Of a DNA stretch of 8,072 nt, positions 1 through 4,960 are shown piece after piece (the first letter of the stretch is position 1; every line of letters begins with the position of its first letter). The notes under the pieces were generated by a model that did not search any database, was not told the DNA's origin, and saw only the letters and a program-made list of their open reading frames with translations. The stretch comes from CAZBZG01 sp964496245 (GTDB lineage: Bacteria; Planctomycetota; SZUA-567). The translations under genes and the position numbers were made by a program. Location: contig CAZBZG010000220.1 of the NCBI GenBank assembly GCA_964496245.1, forward strand, positions 1 through 8,072, read 5' to 3'.

Positions 1-872
1 AGGGCATCCAGGTCTACACGCACGGGGAGATGCTGCCCTGCCACGCCTACCCGGAGCTCAAGAAGCACGCGCACCTCGCCGGCAACTACGGCGGCGCCTG
101 GCAGGACCAGCAGAAGGAGTTCGACGCCTTCCCCGGCGCGATCCTGATGACCACCAACTGCATTCAAAAGCCGCGCGAAGGCTACACCGACCGCATCTTT
201 ACCACCGGACTCGTGGCCTGGCCGGGCGTGCAGCACATCCAGGCGGACGCGGACGGGCGCAAGGACTTCACGCCCGTGATCGAGGCAGCCCTGACCGCGC
301 CGGGCTTCAGCGAGGACGGGCCCACAGAGACCATTCCCGTGGGATTCGCGCGCAATGCCGTGCTGGGCGTGGCCGACAAGGTCGTCGAGGCGGTCAAGGC
401 CGGCCAGATCCGGCACTTTTTCCTGGTGGGCGGATGCGACGGCGCCAAGCCGGGCCGCAACTACTACACCGCGTTCGCCCAGCAGGTCCCGGACGACTGC
501 GTCATCCTCACCCTCGCCTGCGGCAAGTACCGCTTCAACAAGCCCGACTTCGGCACCATCGGCGGCCTCCCGCGCCTGCTCGACGTGGGCCAGTGCAACG
601 ACGCGTATTCAGCCATTCAGATCGCGCTTGCGCTGGCTGACGCCTTCGACTGCGGGGTGAACGATCTGCCCCTCTCCCTCGTGCTCTCCTGGTACGAGCA
701 GAAGGCAGTGGCCATCCTGCTCACGCTGCTCCATCTGGGCATCCAGGACATCCGGCTGGGGCCGAGCCTACCCGCGTTCGTGACGCCGGCCGTACTCCAG
801 GTGCTGGTCGACCAGTTCCACATCCAGCCGGTCACCACGCAGGAAGAGGATCTCGCCGCCCTTCTCGGATAG
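1..872 (+). CDS. hcp: Hybrid cluster protein (hydroxylamine reductase, Hcp), C-terminal part; 5' end outside the window
   Basis: The frame is open from the left edge (first full codon at 3), so the N-terminal domain and its FeS cysteines are not visible. About 289 residues remain of a protein usually near 550. The hybrid [4Fe-2S-2O] cluster ligands known from the Desulfovibrio vulgaris protein are nearly all present in order: Glu in THGEM (codon 27-29), Cys in TTNC (159-161), the persulfide Cys in GGCDGAKPGRNYY (435-437), Cys in LACGKYRF (519-521), Cys in GQCNDAY (594-596), and Glu and Lys in WYEQK (696-704). Spacings of 44, 28 and 25 residues between ligands match the known 268/312 and 406/434/459 positions. 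The missing His ligand would lie just upstream. The family is cytoplasmic and reduces NO and hydroxylamine, acting in nitrosative stress and protein S-nitrosylation. The ferredoxin gene 57 bp downstream is a plausible electron donor. Identification is very secure. Confidence 0.97.
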   Translation, partial: GIQVYTHGEMLPCHAYPELKKHAHLAGNYGGAWQDQQKEFDAFPGAILMTTNCIQKPREGYTDRIFTTGLVAWPGVQHIQADADGRKDFTPVIEAALTAPGFSEDGPTETIPVGFARNAVLGVADKVVEAVKAGQIRHFFLVGGCDGAKPGRNYYTAFAQQVPDDCVILTLACGKYRFNKPDFGTIGGLPRLLDVGQCNDAYSAIQIALALADAFDCGVNDLPLSLVLSWYEQKAVAILLTLLHLGIQDIRLGPSLPAFVTPAVLQVLVDQFHIQPVTTQEEDLAALLG

Positions 873-919
873 GCGGCGCGCAAAAAGACCGGACATTCGC
901 TCGCGGAGACCCGACGGGC

Positions 920-924
920 AGGAG
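920..924 (+). promoter_or_regulatory. Ribosome binding site of the small ferredoxin gene
   Basis: AGGAG lies five bases before the ATG at 930. This supports a real, separately initiated short gene between hcp and cysK. Confidence 0.75.
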
Positions 925-929
925 AAACC

Positions 930-1106
930 ATGAAAGCCAGCATCGATCCGGACGACTGCGTGGGGTGCGGCCTCTGCCCGGAGGCGTGTCCGGAGGTCTT
1001 GGAGATGCAGGACGACGGCAAGGCCGATCCCGTCCCGCATGCGGCCGAGGCCGCCTGCCGCGCGGCAGCCGAGCCGTGCCCGGTGGAAGCGATCACCATC
1101 GAATAG
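930..1106 (+). CDS. Small [4Fe-4S] (or [3Fe-4S]) ferredoxin, Desulfovibrio Fd-II type, 58 aa
   Basis: This 58-residue acidic protein starts at an ATG with a good ribosome binding site. It carries Cys10, Cys13 and Cys16 (CVGCGLC), then Cys20-Pro, and a distant Cys50-Pro near the C-terminus (EPCPVEAITIE). Cys10/13/16/50 should bind one FeS cluster. The second cluster of clostridial 2[4Fe-4S] ferredoxins is absent. Cys20 and Cys43 occupy the positions that form a disulfide in D. gigas ferredoxin II, whose single cluster can interconvert between [3Fe-4S] and [4Fe-4S]. It is a cytoplasmic one-electron carrier. Its place directly after hcp, same strand with a 57-bp gap, suggests it feeds electrons to Hcp; that role is inferred. 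No NADH:Hcp reductase (Hcr) is visible in the window. The family call is firm; the partner is not. Confidence 0.9.
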   Translation: MKASIDPDDCVGCGLCPEACPEVLEMQDDGKADPVPHAAEAACRAAAEPCPVEAITIE

Positions 1107-1108
1107 TC

Positions 1109-1141
1109 GCCCGCGCTTGACAAACCACCCCGGGCGCGGGC
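1109..1141 (+). repeat. 8-bp GC inverted repeat after the ferredoxin gene, enclosing the cysK -35 box
   Basis: GCCCGCGC (1109-1116) and GCGCGGGC (1134-1141) are exact inverse complements separated by 17 bases, beginning three bases after the ferredoxin stop. The loop starts with TTGACA, and the right arm ends on the first base of the proposed -10. No T-run follows, so it is not a classical intrinsic terminator. It could be an RNA 3'-end hairpin for the hcp-ferredoxin transcript or an operator for the cysK promoter. Confidence 0.5.
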
Positions 1142-1146
1142 ATGAT
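1117..1146 (+). promoter_or_regulatory. Candidate sigma-70-type promoter for cysK
   Basis: A perfect -35 TTGACA (1117-1122) is followed after 18 bases by CATGAT (1141-1146), which matches four of six positions of TATAAT. The start of cysK is 20 bp beyond. This would separate the cysteine genes from the hcp-ferredoxin unit. Confidence 0.6.
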
Positions 1147-1155
1147 GTCGCCACG

Positions 1156-1161
1156 AAGGAG
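1156..1161 (+). promoter_or_regulatory. Ribosome binding site of cysK
   Basis: AAGGAG lies five bases before the ATG at 1167 and fixes that start. Confidence 0.75.
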
Positions 1162-1166
1162 ACCCC

Positions 1167-2141
1167 ATGCCCGGGATCTACGAGGACCAGCTGCACGCCA
1201 TCGGCAACACCCCGCTGGTCAGACTGAATCGCATCACCGCGGGCGCCGCCGCCACGGTGCTCGCCAAGCTCGAGGGGCGCAACCCCGCGTACTCGGTCAA
1301 GTGCCGCATCGGCGCGTCCATGATCTGGGACGCGGAGAAGCGCGGCGTGTTGAAGCCCGACACCATGATCGTGGAGCCGACCAGCGGCAACACCGGCATC
1401 GGCCTGGCCTACGCGTGCGCGGCGCGCGGATACAAGCTGACCCTGACCATGCCCGAGACCATGAGCGTGGAGCGCCGCCGCGTGCTCGCTGCCCTCGGCG
1501 CCAACGTGGTACTCACCCCGGGCGAGCAGGGCATGTCCGGCGCGATCCAGAAGGCCGAGGACCTCGTGGCGAGCGACCCCGAACACACGTTCATGCCCCA
1601 GCAGTTCACGAACCCGGCCAACCCGGCCATCCACGAGAAGACCACGGGCCCTGAGATCTGGGAGGATACGGACGGCGCGGTGGACGCGTTCGTGGCGGGC
1701 GTGGGCACGGGCGGCACCATCACCGGCGTCAGCCGCTACATCAAGCAGACGCGCGCCAAGGCCCTCACCTCGGTCGCGGTCGAGCCGGCGGCGAGCCCGG
1801 TCATCACCCAGACGCTGAACCAGCAGGACCTCGCGCCCGGTCCGCACGGCATCCAGGGCATCGGCGCCGGGTTCATCCCCGAGATCCTCGATCTGGCCCT
1901 GATCGACCGCGTCGAGACCGTGGAGGACGCGGACGCGTTGACGTTCGCCCGCCGCCTGATGCGCGAGGAGGGGATTTTGTGCGGCATTTCCTCGGGCGCA
2001 GCCGCAGCCGTGGCCGTGCGGCTCGCGCGCGAGGACGTTTTTCGCGGCAAGACCATGGTCGTGCTGCTCCCGGACGCAGGCGAACGCTACCTCTCGACCG
2101 CGCTGTTCGAGGGGAGCGATCACACGCAGCCCGACCCGTAG
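1167..2141 (+). CDS. cysK: Cysteine synthase A (O-acetylserine sulfhydrylase)
   Basis: This 324-residue PLP enzyme is the usual length for CysK and closely resembles the E. coli enzyme throughout. It makes L-cysteine and acetate from O-acetylserine and sulfide in the cytoplasm. Visible sites are the PLP Schiff-base lysine, Lys45 in NPAYSVKCRIG; the substrate-binding loop TSGNTG (72-77); the phosphate-binding GTGGT (180-184); the GIGAGFIP segment (231-238); and the PLP-nitrogen serine region GISSGAA (273-279). The motif CGISSGAA and the ending GERYLSTALF are CysK-like, not CysM- or cystathionine-beta-synthase-like. The start is set by AAGGAG upstream. The serine acetyltransferase that makes its substrate begins 49 bp downstream on the same strand, so the two probably share a transcript. 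Nothing essential appears missing. Confidence 0.97.
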   Translation: MPGIYEDQLHAIGNTPLVRLNRITAGAAATVLAKLEGRNPAYSVKCRIGASMIWDAEKRGVLKPDTMIVEPTSGNTGIGLAYACAARGYKLTLTMPETMSVERRRVLAALGANVVLTPGEQGMSGAIQKAEDLVASDPEHTFMPQQFTNPANPAIHEKTTGPEIWEDTDGAVDAFVAGVGTGGTITGVSRYIKQTRAKALTSVAVEPAASPVITQTLNQQDLAPGPHGIQGIGAGFIPEILDLALIDRVETVEDADALTFARRLMREEGILCGISSGAAAAVAVRLAREDVFRGKTMVVLLPDAGERYLSTALFEGSDHTQPDP

Positions 2142-2177
2142 CCCAGCGGCCGCACGTTCGCCGTCCGGCCTACGCGC

Positions 2178-2183
2178 AGGAGG
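2178..2183 (+). promoter_or_regulatory. Ribosome binding site deciding a GTG start
   Basis: AGGAGG lies seven bases before GTG at 2191. The next in-frame ATG is about 80 codons later, inside the conserved N-terminal helical region, so the GTG is the likely start. Confidence 0.8.
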
Positions 2184-2190
2184 AACCATC

Positions 2191-3132
2191 GTGTCGCTCG
2201 AGACATCTGTCCGCCAGACGCTCCCGGCCCTGCTCAAGGGCGTCGGCCGGTGTGAAGTCTGCCCCATCGCCGATCCGCTGAACAAGAACCTCCGCGTGGT
2301 CCAGCAAAAGGCTGTCGCCGCCGCGCTCGAGGGTCTCGAAACCATCCTGTTTCCCGGCTGCCGCGCGCACGCGGCCATCGAAACCCATTCGATCGAAGCC
2401 GTGCTCACCGAGCAGCTCAACCGCATCGCCTCCACCATGCGGGAACAGATCCGCCGCACGCTCGCCTACGAAACCGGATGCGCAAACGCATCCGACACAG
2501 AAAAGAGGGCCGATGCTTTGACCGGACGGATGATCGAGGCGCTGCCGGAGATCCAGCGCACGCTGCAGCAGGACATCCTGGCGGCCTACGAAGGGGACCC
2601 GGCGGCCCAGTCCGCCATGGAGGTGGTCCTCAGCTACCCCTGTTTCAAGGCCATCACCGCCCACCGGGTCGCCCACATCCTCTACGCCGAAGGCGTGCCC
2701 CTCATCCCGCGCATGCTGTCCGAAGTCGCCCACACGCAGACCGGCATCGACATCCATCCGGGCGCCCGCATCGGAGAAGCCTTCTTCATCGATCACGGCA
2801 CCGGCGTGGTGATCGGCGAGACTTGCGTGATCGGCCGCAACGTCAAGCTCTACCAGGGCGTCACGCTCGGAGCGCTCAGCTTTCCCAAGGACGAGGACGG
2901 GAATCCCATCAAGGGGATCAAACGCCACCCCAACGTGGAAGACGACGTCACCATCTACAGCGGCGCCAGCATTCTCGGCGACATCACCATCGGCAAGGGG
3001 TCGGTGATCGGCGGCAATGTCTGGCTGACCCACTCGGTGGCGCCCTACTCCAAAGTCTACAACCGCCAGCCCACGCCCCTGATCAAGCAGGGCGACGGAC
3101 CCGCGGACGCGCAACGCCCGCCGGCCGGTTGA
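2191..3132 (+). CDS. cysE: Serine O-acetyltransferase, long EpsC-type
   Basis: This 313-residue protein transfers acetyl from acetyl-CoA to L-serine, giving O-acetylserine for the adjacent CysK. Residues 1-100 form a helical N-terminal region, and about 105-180 a second helical part (SYPCFKAITAHRVAHILY). From about 185 a left-handed beta-helix of hexapeptide repeats follows: GIDIHPGARIG, FFIDHGTGVVIGET, LYQGVTLGALS and VTIYSGASILG. Asp187 (DIHP) and His202 (DHGTG), 15 residues apart, correspond to the catalytic Asp143/His158 pair of E. coli CysE. The KGIKRHPNVED loop fits the longer EpsC-like subgroup. The C-terminus (PADAQRPPAG) lacks the terminal isoleucine with which E. coli CysE docks into CysK. 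Residues 21-24 form a CxxC of unknown meaning. A perfect hairpin lies within the coding region at 2475-2494. Confidence 0.94.
   Translation: MSLETSVRQTLPALLKGVGRCEVCPIADPLNKNLRVVQQKAVAAALEGLETILFPGCRAHAAIETHSIEAVLTEQLNRIASTMREQIRRTLAYETGCANASDTEKRADALTGRMIEALPEIQRTLQQDILAAYEGDPAAQSAMEVVLSYPCFKAITAHRVAHILYAEGVPLIPRMLSEVAHTQTGIDIHPGARIGEAFFIDHGTGVVIGETCVIGRNVKLYQGVTLGALSFPKDEDGNPIKGIKRHPNVEDDVTIYSGASILGDITIGKGSVIGGNVWLTHSVAPYSKVYNRQPTPLIKQGDGPADAQRPPAG
2475..2494 (+). repeat. Perfect 8-bp hairpin inside the serine acetyltransferase gene
   Basis: CGGATGCG (2475-2482) and CGCATCCG (2487-2494) are exact inverse complements around a CAAA loop. They encode about residues 95-102, between the two helical segments, where insertions would be tolerated. 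No T-run follows. Confidence 0.5.
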
Positions 3133-3135
3133 CGA

Positions 3136-3149
3136 GCGCCCTACGGCGC
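3136..3149 (+). repeat. Short GC hairpin just after the serine acetyltransferase gene
   Basis: GCGCC (3136-3140) pairs with GGCGC (3145-3149) around a CTAC loop, four bases past the stop. It is too short and has no T-run, so it would at best be an RNA-stabilising or pausing element. In DNA this GC-rich it could be chance. Confidence 0.25.
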
Positions 3150-3186
3150 GCCTGCCGCCGCCCTGCCCTCTCTGGATGCGTACCCC

Positions 3187-4085
3187 ATGACCACGACCGT
3201 ACTCCTCGCCATCATCGAGCTCTTCGGCCTGTTTGCCGTGGGCTGGCTGACACGGCGATACGACTACATCCGGGAGGAGGACCTGCCCCGCTGGTCGCGG
3301 TTCGCCGTGGACATCCTCTTCCCGTTTCTGGTGCTCGACGTGATCATCCGCGACTTCCAGACCGAGAAGCTCCACGAGCTCTGGCCGCTGCCGGTCATCG
3401 GCTTCCTGCTCGTGGCCCTTGGCGCCCTCATCGGCTTCCCCGCGCGGCGGGGGCTGGCCGCGGATTCGCCGGACGTGGCCCGCACCTTCCACTTTTTCTG
3501 CGCGGTCAACAACTACGCGTTCCTGCCCATCCTGATCGTGGGCCACGTCTGGGGCACTACGGCCGTGGCCAACCTGCTCTTCCTCAACATCGGCTCCATG
3601 ATCGGCCTGTGGACCATCGGCATCACGCTCCTGGGCGGGGGCAGCGCCGAGGCGGTCAAGAACAACGCCCTCTCGCCCAACGTCATCACTCTGGTGGCCG
3701 CCCTGGTCATCGCGGTGGCCGGGCTCCAGTCGCTCATTCCGGACCTCGTGCTCGGCATCGTCGAATCCCTGAGCCACGCCGCCATGCCGGTCATCCTGAT
3801 CCTGATCGGCGCCCGCCTCTACAGCGCCTCGCCGCGGCAGCACTTGCGGGACCTCGCGTACCTCAGCCTGCTCCGCCTGTTCGTGATTCCCGGCCTCTCG
3901 ATCCTGGGCCTGTACGCGCTGCCGCTCTCGGCCGACGTGCGCAACGTCGCCCTGGTGGTCGCGCTCATGCCCGTGCCGNNNNNNNNNNCGGGGGATGCCC
4001 CGAGTTCGCCTCAGGCGCGGCCGTGGTGACCACGCTCGGCTCCCTGGTCACCGTGCCGCTCGCCGTTTCGCTGCTCGCGGCTTAG
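3187..4085 (+). CDS. AEC-family (auxin efflux carrier-like) membrane transporter, interrupted by an assembly gap
   Basis: This is an inner-membrane permease of the AEC family, normally 300-320 residues with ten membrane helices. Nine hydrophobic segments are visible before the gap. These include the first helix at residues 4-22, the family-typical AVNNYAFLPILIVG with its Asn and Pro (about 107-120), and AAMPVILILIGARLY (about 198-212). The tenth, AAVVTTLGSLVTVPLAVSLLAA, lies after the gap in a different frame. The sequence reads MPVP, then ten Ns, then GGCPEFAS, where family members continue without a break. About ten residues therefore seem missing, and the frame change is an assembly artefact. 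No strong ribosome binding site precedes the ATG, which lies 54 bp after the acetyltransferase stop. The context hints at export of a cysteine-pathway metabolite, but substrates in this family cannot be read from sequence. Confidence 0.85.
3979..3988. other. Assembly gap (10 Ns)
   Basis: Exactly ten Ns, a conventional scaffold placeholder, inside the transporter gene. The upstream frame ends on a full codon at 3978 and the conserved downstream protein reads from 3990. The true missing length should therefore leave remainder 2 when divided by 3, most likely around 29-32 bases. Confidence 0.95.
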
Positions 4086-4089
4086 TACA

Positions 4090-4113
4090 GCGTCTTGCGG
4101 GCCTACGCGACGC
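4090..4113 (+). terminator. Candidate bulged hairpin after the transporter gene
   Basis: The left arm GCGTC-TT-GCG (4090-4099) pairs with CGCGACGC (4106-4113), giving eight GC-rich pairs with a two-base bulge and a six-base loop, four bases past the stop. No T-run follows, so termination is only a possibility. Confidence 0.3.
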
Positions 4114-4130
4114 CGATCCCCCAACCTGAA

Positions 4131-4152
4131 CACAGGAAATGACTTGCCTGTG
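4131..4152 (+). repeat. 6-bp inverted repeat upstream of the toxin-antitoxin operon
   Basis: CACAGG (4131-4136) and CCTGTG (4147-4152) are exact inverse complements with a ten-base gap. The right arm overlaps the weak -35 candidate TTGCCT. It may be an operator or chance. Confidence 0.25.
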
Positions 4153-4171
4153 CCCGCCCCGGCATGATACT
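4144..4171 (+). promoter_or_regulatory. Weak candidate promoter in the 4086-4299 intergenic region
   Basis: TTGCCT (4144-4149), a 16-base spacer, then GATACT (4166-4171). Each box matches four of six consensus bases. It would be a distal promoter for the toxin-antitoxin genes. The remaining intergenic sequence to 4250 shows nothing recognisable. Confidence 0.3.
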
Positions 4172-4250
4172 GACCCCGGAAGGGCGATTCGTGGCGGCTT
4201 CACGACGATGTCGTCGATGATCTACGAGACCGATCCAAAACAAATCCTCC

Positions 4251-4279
4251 TTGACAAACAGGGACGCCCGTAATACATT
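4251..4279 (+). promoter_or_regulatory. Promoter of the toxin-antitoxin operon
   Basis: A perfect -35 TTGACA (4251-4256) and TACATT (4274-4279) are separated by 17 bases, 21 bp before the antitoxin ATG. The -10 lies at the centre of the palindrome described at 4267-4289, which suggests repression by occlusion. Confidence 0.8.
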
Positions 4280-4289
4280 GTCTTACGGG
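4267..4289 (+). promoter_or_regulatory. Near-perfect 23-bp palindromic operator over the -10 box
   Basis: The arms CCCGTAATACA (4267-4277) and TGTCTTACGGG (4279-4289) are inverse complements except for one pair (4274/4282), around a single central base at 4278. The inner GTAAnACA/TGTnTTAC half-sites are what a dimeric ribbon-helix-helix antitoxin would be expected to bind. The right arm runs into the ribosome binding site GGGAGG (4287-4292). Autoregulation by the antitoxin or the antitoxin-toxin complex is inferred. Confidence 0.7.
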
Positions 4290-4299
4290 AGGATCTGCT

Positions 4300-4515
4300 A
4301 TGACAACCCTTACAATACGATTGCCTGAAGCCATGAAGGCGGCCCTGGACGAGATCAGCCGAAGCGAGAATCGGGCTGTCAGCGAGATTGTGCGGGAATC
4401 TCTGCGGCGATATGTCGCAGTTGAACGCTTCCGGGCTGTCCGCAAGAAGATACTCCCGTTTGCGGAAGCGCAGGGGTTGCTGACAGACGAGGATGTGTTC
4501 AAGGCCCTTTCATGA
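4300..4515 (+). CDS. Ribbon-helix-helix (CopG/Arc-type) antitoxin
   Basis: This 71-residue protein has the RHH layout. A beta strand TTLTIRLP (2-9) would pair in a dimer and contact the DNA major groove. Two helices follow, about 10-22 (EAMKAALDEISRS) and 27-41 (VSEIVRESLRRYVAV). The C-terminal tail, with AQGLLTDEDVFKALS, resembles the toxin-binding tails of antitoxins paired with PIN-domain toxins. Its stop overlaps the toxin start as ATGA, typical of coupled translation. The start at 4300 is supported by GGGAGG seven bases upstream. It should neutralise the PIN toxin and repress its own promoter through the palindrome over the -10. The gene is visibly less GC-rich than its neighbours, suggesting horizontal acquisition. 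The class is firm. A VapB-like name would be loose, since VapB proteins span several folds. Confidence 0.9.
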   Translation: MTTLTIRLPEAMKAALDEISRSENRAVSEIVRESLRRYVAVERFRAVRKKILPFAEAQGLLTDEDVFKALS

Positions 4516-4916
4516 TCGTTGTGATTGACGCCAACGTCGCGATCGCGGCGGCAGCAACCCGCGGTTTGTGCGAAGCCGTGTTGGAGCTTTGTCTCGAGCA
4601 GCACAAAATCGTGTTTTGCGAAGGCATCTTGACTGAGATCGAAGAGAAACTCCGTGACAAGCTTCAACTGCCTCCGCCGGTCATCACCGAATACACTCAG
4701 ATCCTCCGCAGCAGCGCAAGCATTCTTGAGCCAGCAGAGGTAGAGGTCGGGATATGTAGAGATCCCCATGACCTGATGATTCTAGGTCTCGTTGAACCAG
4801 GCCAGGTTGACTCCATCATCACTGGAGACAAAGATCTCCTGGTGATCGGAGCCTTTGCCGGCGCAAAGATCCTCTCACCTCGCGGTTTCTGGGACTTGGA
4901 CAAAGGAAGACGATAA
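4512..4916 (+). CDS. PIN-domain toxin (putative toxin-antitoxin ribonuclease, COG1569-like)
   Basis: This 134-residue protein fits a single PIN domain, a Mg2+-dependent RNase fold. Acidic residues in canonical places are Asp6 (VVIDANV), Glu42 (LTEIEEKL), Asp84/Asp87 (CRDPHD) and Asp106/Asp108 (ITGDKDLL). The C-terminal KILSPRGFWDL matches the usual final strand and helix of the COG1569 group of PIN toxins, which are related to VapC. All catalytic positions appear intact, so the toxin is probably active. It begins within the antitoxin stop (ATGA overlap). Base composition is lower in G+C than the flanking cysteine and UroD genes. The RNA target cannot be predicted. Toxin function is inferred from family and pairing. 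Confidence 0.9.
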   Translation: MIVVIDANVAIAAAATRGLCEAVLELCLEQHKIVFCEGILTEIEEKLRDKLQLPPPVITEYTQILRSSASILEPAEVEVGICRDPHDLMILGLVEPGQVDSIITGDKDLLVIGAFAGAKILSPRGFWDLDKGRR

Positions 4917-4960
4917 GGATCGAACAAGCTTAGCAGGATCTCCAGCCTAACGACCAAGCG
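4917..4960. other. Convergent intergenic region without visible terminator
   Basis: The toxin gene (plus) and UroD-like gene (minus) end 44 bp apart. I see no stable hairpin or T-run on either strand, so read-through into the opposite gene is possible. Confidence 0.5.

Noticed and set aside
768..2459. Long minus-strand open frame (563 codons) opposite hcp, ferredoxin, cysK and the acetyltransferase
   Set aside because: It lies antisense to genes with clear family matches, its translation is rich in Arg, Ala, Gly and His with no recognisable domain, and long antisense frames are expected in GC-rich coding DNA.
2170..3843. Long minus-strand open frame (557 codons) opposite the acetyltransferase and transporter
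   Set aside because: Low-complexity charged translation (many Asp, Gly, Arg, His), antisense to solid genes, and no family signal.
2478..4085. Plus-strand frame of 535 codons through the acetyltransferase and transporter
   Set aside because: It is an alternate-frame shadow up to the gap. Only its last 32 or so codons, after the Ns, are real, and they belong to the AEC transporter.
4208..4273. 21-codon plus-strand frame ending in the toxin-antitoxin promoter region
   Set aside because: No ribosome binding site near its ATG, overlaps the -35 box, and no recognisable peptide; most likely chance.
4300..4916. A larger defence island around the toxin-antitoxin pair
   Set aside because: Flanking genes are metabolic or regulatory; no nuclease, methylase, integrase or repeat array is visible.
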